Part shown: piece after piece, positions 56,288-64,000 of the stretch
Layout of the letters: each line of letters begins with the position of its first letter
How positions within the stretch are numbered: the stretch's first letter is position 1
Source: Iodobacter fluviatilis
Lineage (GTDB): Bacteria; Pseudomonadota; Gammaproteobacteria; Burkholderiales; Chitinibacteraceae
Assembly: GCF_004194535.1 (NCBI RefSeq)
Contig: NZ_CP025781.1
Span: 2,170,001-2,234,000 of the forward strand
Direction of reading: 5' to 3'
DNA length: 64,000 nucleotides
Position numbers and translations under genes: made by a program
Notes under the pieces: model-generated
Told to the model about the DNA's origin: nothing
What the model saw: the letters and a program-made list of their open reading frames with translations, nothing else
Databases searched by the model: none

Positions 56288-58534
56288 TCAAGGTTCATTT
56301 GCCTGAGATTCCTCAGAGAACGGAACAGTAAAGATAAAGCGGCAACCGCCGCTAGGATTGTTTTCTGCCCAAAGACGGCCTTGGTGGTATTCAATAATCG
56401 AGCGGCAAATATTCAGCCCCATCCCCATTCCTGTGTCTTTGGTGGTGTAAAACGGTTTAAATAATTGTTCCATTTGTTCGGCGCTAATACCAGTGCCGCG
56501 ATCCGCAATGATAACTTGTAAGTAATCATGCTCGCGGCTGAGCATAATTGCTAATGTTTTTTGTTCGATCGGGGTCTCGCTCATGGCCTCCATAGCGTTT
56601 CGGATCAAGTTGAATAATACTTGCTCCAGCATGATGGGATCGACATAAAGGTCAGGCAAATCGCTGGGCTCTGAAATGCTAATTGCGACTTGTCGTCTAA
56701 CGGCCTCGTGGGATTGCAAATCCAGTACGGTATCAAGCAGACCCGTAATAGTGCAGCGGCGGCGATGTGGTGCACGGCGCTGCACAAACTCTCGAATGCC
56801 ACGAATAATCTGCCCAGCTCGCCTAGCCTGCTCGCCCATCTTGTCGATGGCTTGCGATAGCTGCTGTAAATTAGGCGTTGGGTTGGCCAGAATATTGCGG
56901 CAACCAGAGGCGTAGCTGGCAATCGCGCCCAGTGGCTGGTTAAGCTCATGCGCAAGGCTAGAGGCCATTTCGCCCATTGAGATTAAGCGGCTGGTTTGCT
57001 GGATTTTTTCGTTTTGTAGCCGCTCGCGTTCGGCGGCAGATTTTAGCGCGGTAATATCGGTGGCTACTTCTAGCCAAACATCGGAATCATCTACCCATAA
57101 ATTATGGCGGCTTTTAATCTGAAACCAGCGTTTATGAAGGCCATCATACCATTCGGAATCGACCGGAGTATCAAAGCGGCGGGCGCTAAACGGCACGATA
57201 CAACAGCGGCCACGTCGGTCTGGCAGATTGAATGAGCGATCAAATTGCCGGTTACTCATCAGCAGCTCACCGCTATCTGCATCACTCACGGCTACGGCGG
57301 TATCGAGGCTATCGAGCACCGTTACAAAGCGTTGGTGCGAGGCTTGTAATACTTCGCGCTCACGTTTTAGCTCGGTAATATCGTAGAGTGAGCCCATCCA
57401 GCCAATATGCCTGCCTTCGGCATTGATTAAATTGGAGCCGTGCAAGCTCACATCAAAGCGCTCGCCATTCTTACGCATAAAGCGCACTGCTTGGCCGTTT
57501 GGGTCGGCTCTGCCTTGGCGAATGGCATCAAAGGCGGCTTGGCAGCGCTCTAATTCTTCCGGCGGCCAATATGGCAATGGCGGCTGTTGGCCGAGTAGCT
57601 CATCTGCGCTATAGCCGGTCATTTCGCAAAAAGCGCGATTTACATAAATAAGACGGCCATCCTTATCCATCGCGCGCATCCCACTGACCAGCGAGTCTTC
57701 CATCGCTTGGCGTAAGGCGGTTTCTGCTCGCAGCTGAGATTCGGCAAAGGAGCGTACTCGCATCACGCGATGCAAAAGTGCGGTGGAAGCCAGCATACCT
57801 ATAGCCAATACGAGTAATAGCCAAGGCAATGATTCGGTAAGCCTATGCCTTGGTGCATGATATAGCTCGGCTTGTATCGCAAGGCCAAGCGGTGGGGAAT
57901 CGAGGGAGATGCGGGTTTTTAGACCGCTGGGGTCGAGTTGGCGGCTGGATTTTGCGGCGAGGGTAGCAAAATTGTGGTTGAGCAAGAGTACCTGATAGCG
58001 CTGAGCAATCCACCACGGTACCTGTTGCTGAAGGAGGCGATCAAACGATATTGTGGCCACAATGAAGTGCTTTCCATCGGCCATCGGCAGCGCAAATTGG
58101 GCTAAAGAGGGCTGCTCTGGCTCGGTACGTAAATAGCTCCAGCCACTTTCACCGTTAAAAGGCAGCGTTCTTTGTTGCGGGGCGCCCCACCAAACATTTG
58201 AATCTGTTTGGTTTCTGATGACGAGGCTGATGATTTCTGGGCTGTTTTGAATTAAAGACATAGCCCGCGCCTGAAAGAGTGCGGATTGTCTGCTGTAATC
58301 GGTGGCGGCTAAGGCGGTAATCGCGTCAGTATCAGCGATGATTTGTTGGGTAATGGCTTGTTTTTGCCAGAGCAAATCTTGCTCTAGCTGATTGCTACGT
58401 TCTTTTTTACCTTCGTCGGTGGTTAGTAAAATCCAGCTGGAAAAAGCGAGCGTAAATAACGCGGCAATCAGACCTGGCAGTAGTTGTAGCCAACGGCCAA
58501 ATTGCGGGGAACGGGTGATGGAGTGGATAGTCAA
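56288..58534 (-). CDS. PAS-domain sensor histidine kinase (FixL/DctS type)
   Basis: 748 residues. An N-terminal membrane segment, a roughly 210-residue periplasmic sensor region and a second membrane segment (W-L-L-L-V-L-A-I-G-M-L-A) lead to PAS domains (M-D-K-D-G-R-L-I-Y-V-N-R-A-F-C-E-M-T-G-Y). The kinase core has H in M-A-S-S-L-A-H-E-L-N-Q-P-L-G-A-I and the ATPase D-R-G-T-G-I with K-D-T-G-M-G-M-G-L. It appears to start at TTG: no ATG lies upstream in frame before a stop. It transmits to the FixJ-type regulator just downstream. The signal may be a dicarboxylate or similar ligand, not shown by sequence. Confidence 0.92.
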   Translation of the reverse strand: MTIHSITRSPQFGRWLQLLPGLIAALFTLAFSSWILLTTDEGKKERSNQLEQDLLWQKQAITQQIIADTDAITALAATDYSRQSALFQARAMSLIQNSPEIISLVIRNQTDSNVWWGAPQQRTLPFNGESGWSYLRTEPEQPSLAQFALPMADGKHFIVATISFDRLLQQQVPWWIAQRYQVLLLNHNFATLAAKSSRQLDPSGLKTRISLDSPPLGLAIQAELYHAPRHRLTESLPWLLLVLAIGMLASTALLHRVMRVRSFAESQLRAETALRQAMEDSLVSGMRAMDKDGRLIYVNRAFCEMTGYSADELLGQQPPLPYWPPEELERCQAAFDAIRQGRADPNGQAVRFMRKNGERFDVSLHGSNLINAEGRHIGWMGSLYDITELKREREVLQASHQRFVTVLDSLDTAVAVSDADSGELLMSNRQFDRSFNLPDRRGRCCIVPFSARRFDTPVDSEWYDGLHKRWFQIKSRHNLWVDDSDVWLEVATDITALKSAAERERLQNEKIQQTSRLISMGEMASSLAHELNQPLGAIASYASGCRNILANPTPNLQQLSQAIDKMGEQARRAGQIIRGIREFVQRRAPHRRRCTITGLLDTVLDLQSHEAVRRQVAISISEPSDLPDLYVDPIMLEQVLFNLIRNAMEAMSETPIEQKTLAIMLSREHDYLQVIIADRGTGISAEQMEQLFKPFYTTKDTGMGMGLNICRSIIEYHQGRLWAENNPSGGCRFIFTVPFSEESQANEP

Positions 58535-58608
58535 TCTGCTAAGCCAAGGTATTGCCCCGAGAAGGTCGGGAATCTTTACAGAAGGCTAATACGGATGTCA
58601 GGAATTGT

Positions 58609-58776
58609 CTAGCAGCCTGTCGGACTTAGCATCAGTCAGCTGCAAAATCACCTGATCGGCCTATATTTCACCAGATTTTTGACCAATAACTCGTTATTGG
58701 TGCTGCAAATCCGGCAAAATCTGGTCTCGACCATGCGATTTTTCGCTTCGACCGTCTAAGTCCGATAGGCGGCTAG
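58609..58776. repeat. 168-bp palindromic MITE-like element, copy 1
   Basis: Starts CTAGCAGCCTGTCGGACTTA and ends TAAGTCCGATAGGCGGCTAG, nearly perfect terminal inverted repeats. Inside, ACCAATAA / TTATTGGT and CCAGATTTT / AAAATCTGG also pair, so the whole element is one long imperfect palindrome. A second copy of the same 168-base length is at 59871-60038. No transposase. Confidence 0.8.
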
Positions 58777-58810
58777 CTGGTTGTTGGGTTAGGCGCGTTA
58801 TATAGCAAGG

Positions 58811-58828
58811 CAAGGCCCGCAGGCCTTG
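58811..58828. terminator. hairpin after ldhA
   Basis: CAAGGCC - CGCA - GGCCTTG, a perfect 7-bp stem 8 bases past the leftward ldhA stop. No strong T-run follows, so termination is only likely. Confidence 0.4.
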
Positions 58829-58835
58829 TAATGAC

Positions 58836-59831
58836 TTACACCGTTACAGGATTAATCAACGGCTTGCCATGCGCAAAGGCGCTGACTTCACAGAGCACTG
58901 CCTCAGCGATATTTTCTAAGGCTTCAGTGGTTAAAAAACCTTGATGCGAGGTGATCATGACATTGGGGAAGGTGGTGAGCCGTGCCAGCGTATCGTCTTC
59001 TAAGGCAAAGCCAGATAGGTCTTCAAAAAATACACCTTCTTCGTATTCGTAGACATCTAAACCCACACCGCCTACTTGGCCGCTTTTGAGCGCATCGAGT
59101 AGGGCGTTGGTATCGATTAAACCGCCTCGGCTGGTGTTGATGACCACAGCACCGTGCTTCATTCCTGCGAGGGTATTGGCATTAATCAAGTGCTTGGTTT
59201 CTGGCGTGAGAGGGGTGTGCAGCGAGATAATATCTGATTGCGCTAATAGCTCAGGCAGCGAAACAAACTCGCAGCCCATTTCTGCCGCGCGTTCTGCCGT
59301 GGGGTTGCGATCAAAAGCCAGTACTCGGCACCCAAAGCCATGCGCAATCGACATGGTAGCGGCACCAATCTTGCCCGCGCCAATTACACCAAAGGTGCGG
59401 CCATGCAAATTAAAGCCCACTAAGCCATCTAGCGAGAAATTGCCATCCCGTACTCGGTTATACGCACGGTGTGTTTTGCGCACCAAGGTAAGCAGCAGGG
59501 CAAAAACGTGCTCGGCAACGGCTTCAGGTGAGTAAGCGGGAACTCGCGTCACACTGATGCCATACTTGGCCGCCGCATTAAGATCAACGCCATTAAAGCC
59601 AGCGCAGCGCAGCGCCACTAACTTAACGCCTAATTTAGCCAATTGCTCCAAGGTGGCAGCATCAACACGATCATTTACAAACGGGCAAACCACTTCAAAG
59701 CCCGATGCTAGCGCTGCGGTTTGAATATTGAGGCGGTCTTCAAAAAACACCAGTTCATGTCTATGGGGGAGATTAGCTTGGCTAAGTGAGGCTTTATCGT
59801 ATTTTTTACTATCAAAAACGGCGATGCGCAT
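58836..59831 (-). CDS. ldhA: D-lactate dehydrogenase (2-hydroxyacid dehydrogenase family)
   Basis: 331 residues. Starts M-R-I-A-V-F-D-S-K-K-Y-D; NAD-binding G-x-G-x-I-G is G-V-I-G-A-G-K-I-G, and the catalytic residues occur in L-R-C-A-G-F-N-G-V-D, V-I-N-T-S-R-G-G-L-I-D, and S-H-Q-G-F-L-T. It reduces pyruvate to D-lactate. It is flanked by the two 168-bp palindromic elements and faces no obvious operon partner. Confidence 0.95.
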   Translation of the reverse strand: MRIAVFDSKKYDKASLSQANLPHRHELVFFEDRLNIQTAALASGFEVVCPFVNDRVDAATLEQLAKLGVKLVALRCAGFNGVDLNAAAKYGISVTRVPAYSPEAVAEHVFALLLTLVRKTHRAYNRVRDGNFSLDGLVGFNLHGRTFGVIGAGKIGAATMSIAHGFGCRVLAFDRNPTAERAAEMGCEFVSLPELLAQSDIISLHTPLTPETKHLINANTLAGMKHGAVVINTSRGGLIDTNALLDALKSGQVGGVGLDVYEYEEGVFFEDLSGFALEDDTLARLTTFPNVMITSHQGFLTTEALENIAEAVLCEVSAFAHGKPLINPVTV

Positions 59832-59870
59832 GGTTAAGCTCGGTTGATATTTGATTTAAAACTTAAGAGC

Positions 59871-60038
59871 CTAGCAGCCTGTCGGACTTAAGACTGATCT
59901 ACTACGGACAAGCCTGATTTGGCCATATTTCACGCATTTTCTCGTTGAATAGCCAGCTATTCGCTTCAAAAACCCACGAAATCTGTCTCAAACCGGTCTT
60001 TCCCTCGCTACGATCGCTTAAGTCTGACAGGCTGCTAG
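59871..60038. repeat. 168-bp palindromic MITE-like element, copy 2
   Basis: Starts CTAGCAGCCTGTCGGACTTA and ends TAAGTCTGACAGGCTGCTAG, so its termini are complementary at 19 of 20 positions. A central hairpin GAATAG / CTATTC stands where copy 1 has ACCAATAA / TTATTGGT. The interior sequence has diverged from copy 1 while the palindromic shape is kept. Its right end carries the stop codon of the leftward RRM-like gene. Confidence 0.85.
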
Positions 60039-60292
60039 CCTTCTTTAAACATATGGGTATGGCTACTGGTGAGCGCTCGACCTTTCCAGTGAAAACCGGA
60101 AATCTTTGCGGTGAGTACATCTGCCGCCGCAGCACTTTCTGTATGTAGTTGCACTAAGGCCAGTGCGTTATCGGAGCCGCCTTCGGTGATCGTTACCGCT
60201 CCAAATTCATGTAAACCAATTTCATCGGTAAGCAGTGTTTGCACGTCTTCTACACTAACTTCAGCAGGAAGATTGCCGATAACAATTTGCAT
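60035..60292 (-). CDS. small RNA-recognition-motif-like protein
   Basis: 85 residues. M-Q-I-V-I-G-N-L-P-A-E-V-S-V-E-D-V-Q resembles the RNP-2 strand and first helix of an RRM, with A-L-A-L-V-Q-L-H near RNP-1. Later, G-R-A-L-T-S follows. Function would be RNA binding but is unproven. Its TAG stop falls in the terminal CTAG of the 168-bp element, so the element may have altered the original 3' end. AAGGG precedes the ATG. Confidence 0.75.
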   Translation of the reverse strand: MQIVIGNLPAEVSVEDVQTLLTDEIGLHEFGAVTITEGGSDNALALVQLHTESAAAADVLTAKISGFHWKGRALTSSHTHMFKEG

Positions 60293-60334
60293 GGTTAAAC
60301 CCTTTTCATTGAGGATAAGTAAAAAAATAGTGAT

Positions 60335-61270
60335 TTATTTTCTGCCTGCATGGCGACGTAAACGGTTGTAGCGGTTGGCTTTGTTCGTGGCTAAATAGCT
60401 AGGAGCGATGGCCTCTAAGGCCATCGGCCGCCAAGCGAGCTCAGGGGCAAAGCCTGCGGAGTCGATATTATCGACTTGCAAGGAGTCAAGGTTGTCGTGG
60501 CTAAGCGGAGGGTTGGGTAATAGGCTCATTAGGCTAGCTTGTGCCCTTGCGGCCCAATTTGGTAAGGAAATAATAGGCCTACATGTACCAATAGTCTGAG
60601 CGGTATAGCGCACTAATTCTTTGAGGGTATAAACCTTGGGGCCGACGAGGCTAAGTGTTTTGCCAATTAGGGCGGTATTGCTCACGCCTTCGGCAAAAGC
60701 ACGCGTGACATCCTGCACCCATACAGGTTGGAAGCGCGTGTCCGCCCCTGCCAGTGGTACAAATGGCGCTATTTTAAGCAGGGATGCAAATAGATTTAAA
60801 AATTGATCTTCCTCACCAAATACCACAGACGGTCGATAAATAGTCCAATCTAAGCGGCTGGCTAAAACCAGTGCTTCTGCCTCGCCTTTGCTACGCTGAT
60901 ATATGGATGGCCCATGGATATCGGCACCCAAGGCGCTCATATGCAGATAGCGATGCACGCCTTGCTCGGTACAGGCGGTGATGATTTTTTCGGTGAGCGT
61001 GACATGGGCGCGTTTAAAGCTGGCTTCAGAACCTTGCAAGATACCAACTAAATTGATCACTATGTCTTGGCCTGCCACTAGCTTGGCCAAGGTGGCCGGA
61101 TCGTGCACATCGGCGTTGATCAGATTAAGGTGGGTGAGCGGCAGTAAGTCAGCCCGCACCTGCTCACGCTGGCGTGTTGGCAAGGTGACGTGGTGTCCTG
61201 CCGTAGCGAGCTTGGCGGCTAGCTGGCGGCCAATAAAGCCGCTGCCTCCTATCAATAGAATGTTTTGCAT
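60335..61270 (-). CDS. complex I NDUFA9-type SDR family NAD(P)-binding protein
   Basis: 311 residues. Starts M-Q-N-I-L-L-I-G-G-S-G-F-I-G-R-Q-L, the atypical SDR dinucleotide site; V-I-N-L-V-G-I-L-Q-G, A-L-G-A-D and Y-Q-R-S-K-G-E-A-E follow. This fits the NDUFA9/YfcH-like atypical SDR group. It may act as an oxidoreductase or structural factor; substrate unknown. It follows slt by 11 bases in the same direction. Confidence 0.9.
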   Translation of the reverse strand: MQNILLIGGSGFIGRQLAAKLATAGHHVTLPTRQREQVRADLLPLTHLNLINADVHDPATLAKLVAGQDIVINLVGILQGSEASFKRAHVTLTEKIITACTEQGVHRYLHMSALGADIHGPSIYQRSKGEAEALVLASRLDWTIYRPSVVFGEEDQFLNLFASLLKIAPFVPLAGADTRFQPVWVQDVTRAFAEGVSNTALIGKTLSLVGPKVYTLKELVRYTAQTIGTCRPIISLPNWAARAQASLMSLLPNPPLSHDNLDSLQVDNIDSAGFAPELAWRPMALEAIAPSYLATNKANRYNRLRRHAGRK

Positions 61271-61281
61271 CTTGTGGCCTT

Positions 61282-63174
61282 TTATTCGGCGGAGCCAGCC
61301 TTGGCATTAATATTGGCCAGCCTTTGTTTGAGTGGCATACCTTGCCCAGAAAAAGCGTGAGCATAATGAATAGCGTTAGCCATCACTTTTTTCACGTAAT
61401 CGCGGGTTTCATCAAAGGGAATGGTTTCGATATAAATCACGCCATCCAGTGTTTGTTTGCCTTGCCATGCACGGGCTCGTCCTGGCCCAGCGTTGTAGCC
61501 TGCTGTTGCCAAAATTTGGTTATCGTCTAGCTGCTCCCAGATATAACGCAAATAGAAGGTACCAAACGTGATATTGGTCGAAATATCGTGAACTTCTGCG
61601 GTATTAAAGCGCTTATTACCCATTTTTGCTGCAATCCACTTGGCTGTGGCAGGCATTATTTGCATCAGCCCACCTGCACCAACTCCTGAGCGGGCGTTAC
61701 TGATAAAGCGGCTTTCTTGGCGCATTAGGCCGTAAACCCACGCGGGGTCTAAGCCCTCGTTTTTAGCCGCGGGCTCGATCACCTCGCGGTAAGGTGTGAG
61801 GTAACGCAGGCTAAAATCGTGCAATTGCTTGGTGCGTTCAGCCGAATAAATGGCACGGTCAAACCAATTTTGCTTGAGCGCTAGCTCCGATGCCGCCAGT
61901 AATTGCTGATCGCTGAGGCCGCGCATTGCCCAATTCCACTCGCGAATAGCCTCTATCCGCCAATCTTGATCGATCAGTGCTAAGGCACGTTGCACGCCAG
62001 GCATTGCGCGAACTTGTTTGATTTCTTCGCTGCTTGCCTTGTAGCTCACATTGGCGGGCGAGATGCTATTACCTAATTCTTCTCTTGATAATAAGCCGTA
62101 AAAGTCGTGGTTCTCAGCCGTACTGGCCCAAAGCTGATTCGCCTCCAGCGTTTTATTTTGGCTTTTAAGGATGCGAGCCTTCCAATACATCCAGCTACTT
62201 TCTTGCTGCTCCTTGGTGGGCAGCGCTTCAATGCGGGCAAGCGCGGTATCCCAATTAGAGAAACGCAAAGCCGCACGAATTGCCCAAGCGCGATCCTCGC
62301 TTTCCATGCCTTGGCCATCGCCCTTGCTCAGCCAGTTGGAGGCTTGCTCATGCTGTTTTTTTGCGGCAACTAGGCCGATCTGTTGCCAAGCATAAGCTTT
62401 ATCTTTGGCAGGCAATTGGCTCTCTAGATTGTTTAATAGGCTAGCCGCACGATCTGGGCTAGCCCTAGCGATTCTGCCTAAGGCATAGATGGCTAATTCA
62501 CGGCCAGCAGGGGTGGCGAGTGAGAGCTTGCCGAGCTGTTTATCGGGCGAGGCAACGACTGCATTCACATTTTTAACGCTGAATTCAGCAGGGAAACCAA
62601 CGCGGGGTGCTAATTGCCGTGCAAGCTCAGTGCGATTGCCGCTCAGTGCAATGCGGATACGCGTCCAAGCATCGGCAGTGCCAAGATCATTGCTATTAAA
62701 TAAGGCATCAAATACGGGGTTGCAAGCCTCTGCTTGTGGTTTAGATGAAAACCATAGCGCTTTGGCTTCTAGTAAAGGGCCGCGCTCATTATTGGCCAAG
62801 CCAGCTTGCGCATTCAGGCAGACTAATTCATTGCTTGGGTTATCTACCTTTGCGTATTCGGTCTCAAAACTCACCCAGCTTTTACGGCGCCCCAATTCTT
62901 TGAGCCATTCCACTCTAAAGCGTTCTGCAAGCGGGCTATTGCCGTAATTTTTAAAAAAGCTTTGCGCATCACTTTCGCTGACGCTGGAAATTTGCGTACT
63001 CAGCCAGTAATAACGTGGATACATTTCTAAGGGCTCGCCAGCGCTGGAGTCGGCCATTTTTGCGATGCTGGGTAAATCGCGGCTACGGGCGGCTTCACGA
63101 AGCTGAGCAAGATCTAAGCGAGCTTGAGCACTGGCAGAAAGCGTTAGGGAAGCAATTAATAATAGTTTTTTCAT
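61282..63174 (-). CDS. slt: soluble lytic murein transglycosylase
   Basis: 630 residues. A signal peptide (M-K-K-L-L-L-I-A-S-L-T-L-S-A-S-A-Q-A) and a long alpha-superhelical U-domain precede the C-terminal lysozyme-like domain. That domain has Y-G-L-M-R-Q-E-S-R-F with the catalytic Glu, G-A-G-G-L-M-Q-I-M-P-A-T-A, and A-G-Y-N-A-G-P-G-R. It cleaves peptidoglycan in the periplasm to anhydro-muropeptides. It is the first gene of a pair with the SDR gene downstream. Confidence 0.95.
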   Translation of the reverse strand: MKKLLLIASLTLSASAQARLDLAQLREAARSRDLPSIAKMADSSAGEPLEMYPRYYWLSTQISSVSESDAQSFFKNYGNSPLAERFRVEWLKELGRRKSWVSFETEYAKVDNPSNELVCLNAQAGLANNERGPLLEAKALWFSSKPQAEACNPVFDALFNSNDLGTADAWTRIRIALSGNRTELARQLAPRVGFPAEFSVKNVNAVVASPDKQLGKLSLATPAGRELAIYALGRIARASPDRAASLLNNLESQLPAKDKAYAWQQIGLVAAKKQHEQASNWLSKGDGQGMESEDRAWAIRAALRFSNWDTALARIEALPTKEQQESSWMYWKARILKSQNKTLEANQLWASTAENHDFYGLLSREELGNSISPANVSYKASSEEIKQVRAMPGVQRALALIDQDWRIEAIREWNWAMRGLSDQQLLAASELALKQNWFDRAIYSAERTKQLHDFSLRYLTPYREVIEPAAKNEGLDPAWVYGLMRQESRFISNARSGVGAGGLMQIMPATAKWIAAKMGNKRFNTAEVHDISTNITFGTFYLRYIWEQLDDNQILATAGYNAGPGRARAWQGKQTLDGVIYIETIPFDETRDYVKKVMANAIHYAHAFSGQGMPLKQRLANINAKAGSAE

Positions 63175-63848
63175 AGTTCTTTAAATGTATTGAGCAGGCA
63201 AGCGTAGCTTAAGCATAACTTAGGCTTGTTGTTATTCGTAGGTTAGTAATTGTAAAAAATAGAAAATATTTTTTCGCGACATGATCTGAGGTTAACGAGA
63301 GGCAAGGTCGGCTGTGCTAAGCCCCTCTGGGCTGTGTAGGTGGGTTTTGAGTATTCTTGCAGGTGATTACCATGTCACACATGGCGCGATGATCCTTGGC
63401 GGTCTATTTTTAAGTAACGTTAAGTCTTGCTGACTAGATTTTAACTAAACCTTTCAAAGTTATTCGGAATCAATACTTGCTGCTGCAACGAATTTTCTAG
63501 GGCCAGCAGGGAAAGCCAATTGCGTTAAAGCTTCGGCTTGCTAACGCGCTAGTGGCGAGTACGGTAGCTATTATGTTTTGGTCAGCGTTATTTTTTCTTT
63601 TCAAGCTTATGGATGCCCCTTTTTTTATGGTTGGCGGTATTTTTTGCAGATTCAATGCGCAGTCCAGCAGCGGGAGTTTAAGCAGGCACTTCAGTTGCTT
63701 GGCGAAGCAAACAAATCACTTCATTGAGTGCTTACACAGCAAAATACTGTGATTAGCATAAGCTGAGGATCCATCCTGATCTCCCGATAAAGGGTAAAAG
63801 CTAGTAGAATCAGGGCGTTTAAGAATATTAAAGAACGAGAATGGGAAT
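63175..63848. other. intergenic region between slt and glyQ
   Basis: 674 bases with no gene I can support; a 66-codon frame at 63552-63752 lacks a ribosome-binding site and known features. It holds the divergent slt and glyQ promoters. A possible glyQ -10 box TAGAAT lies at 63805-63810. Confidence 0.5.
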
Positions 63849-64000
63849 ATGCTGACTTTCCAAGAAATTCTGCTCACGCTGCAAAACTACTGGGGCCGTA
63901 ATGGTTGCGCGCTATTGCAGCCTTACGATATTGAAGTAGGCGCGGGTACATTCCATACCGCAACCTTTCTGCGCTCCCTAGGCCCAGAGCCTTGGAATGC
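63849..64000 (+). CDS. glyQ: glycyl-tRNA synthetase alpha subunit, partial
   Basis: First 50 codons only; the gene leaves the window. The sequence [15 protein letters not shown] and then [18 protein letters not shown] is the standard GlyQ start. It charges tRNA-Gly together with GlyS, expected just downstream. Confidence 0.97.
   Translation, partial: MLTFQEILLTLQNYWGRNGCALLQPYDIEVGAGTFHTATFLRSLGPEPWN

Noticed and set aside
63552-63752. 66-codon frame upstream of glyQ
   Set aside because: No ribosome-binding site and low-complexity hydrophobic start; probably chance.

Overview
This window is chromosomal DNA from a betaproteobacterium of the Chromobacteriaceae/Neisseriales type, most likely Iodobacter or a close relative. 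Two things point there. It carries the replication-origin gene block mnmE-yidC-yidD-rnpA-rpmH / dnaA-dnaN-gyrB, and it carries a complete violacein operon (vioABCDE), the purple pigment pathway known from Chromobacterium, Iodobacter, Janthinobacterium, Duganella and a few others. The organism assignment is inference from gene content, not from a database search.

Layout. 1-1126: start of an acyltransferase-3 gene that runs off the left edge. 1331-5288: mnmE, yidC, yidD, rnpA and rpmH, all leftward. 5289-5520: the divergent rpmH/dnaA gap with a perfect DnaA box, a candidate part of oriC. 5521-10839: dnaA, dnaN, gyrB, rightward. 10840-17664: an accessory island of three two-gene modules. These are (i) a PD-(D/E)XK-like protein plus a degenerate phosphoribosyltransferase-like protein, (ii) an unknown protein plus an XRE-ImmA/IrrE metalloprotease behind a 45-bp palindrome, and (iii) a RhuM-family protein plus a NucS/DUF5655-like nuclease. 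A broken second copy of the gyrB 3' end lies inside the island at 13227-13590.

18168-26588: an efflux operon (DUF3302 / HlyD / NodT), a chemoreceptor, the tRNA hydroxylase TrhO, a membrane metallophosphoesterase, a tautomerase and an MscS channel. 26819-32497: a polyamine (putrescine) catabolic cluster with aminotransferase, gamma-glutamylpolyamine synthetase, two glutamine-amidotransferase-fold enzymes and a PuuR-like regulator. 32494-35688: ThrH phosphatase, a LysE exporter beside a 2OG-Fe(II) amino-acid dioxygenase, and a LysR regulator. 35714-41274: the arginine deiminase operon arcD-arcA-arcB-arcC (leftward), interrupted by long intergenic repeats.

41275-42594 is a long AT-rich gap upstream of vioABCDE (42595-49963). 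The operon ends at a strong hairpin and faces a MATE transporter. An IS5-type remnant follows at 51737-52112, then a DUF6394 / RCK potassium-channel pair, yaaA, a FixJ/FixL-type two-component system, D-lactate dehydrogenase, a small RRM-like protein, an NDUFA9-type SDR, the lytic transglycosylase Slt, and the first 152 bases of glyQ at the right edge.

How the parts relate. The left 11 kb is core replication, translation and membrane-insertion machinery. The middle is nitrogen and amine metabolism: putrescine and arginine breakdown, with D-lactate dehydrogenase as a further fermentative enzyme. The accessory parts are the island behind gyrB and the violacein locus. Dispersed repeats are frequent: 225-370-bp intergenic repeats at arc and puu, twin 168-bp palindromic elements around ldhA, and short REP-like palindromes. 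I found no rRNA, tRNA or CRISPR array.
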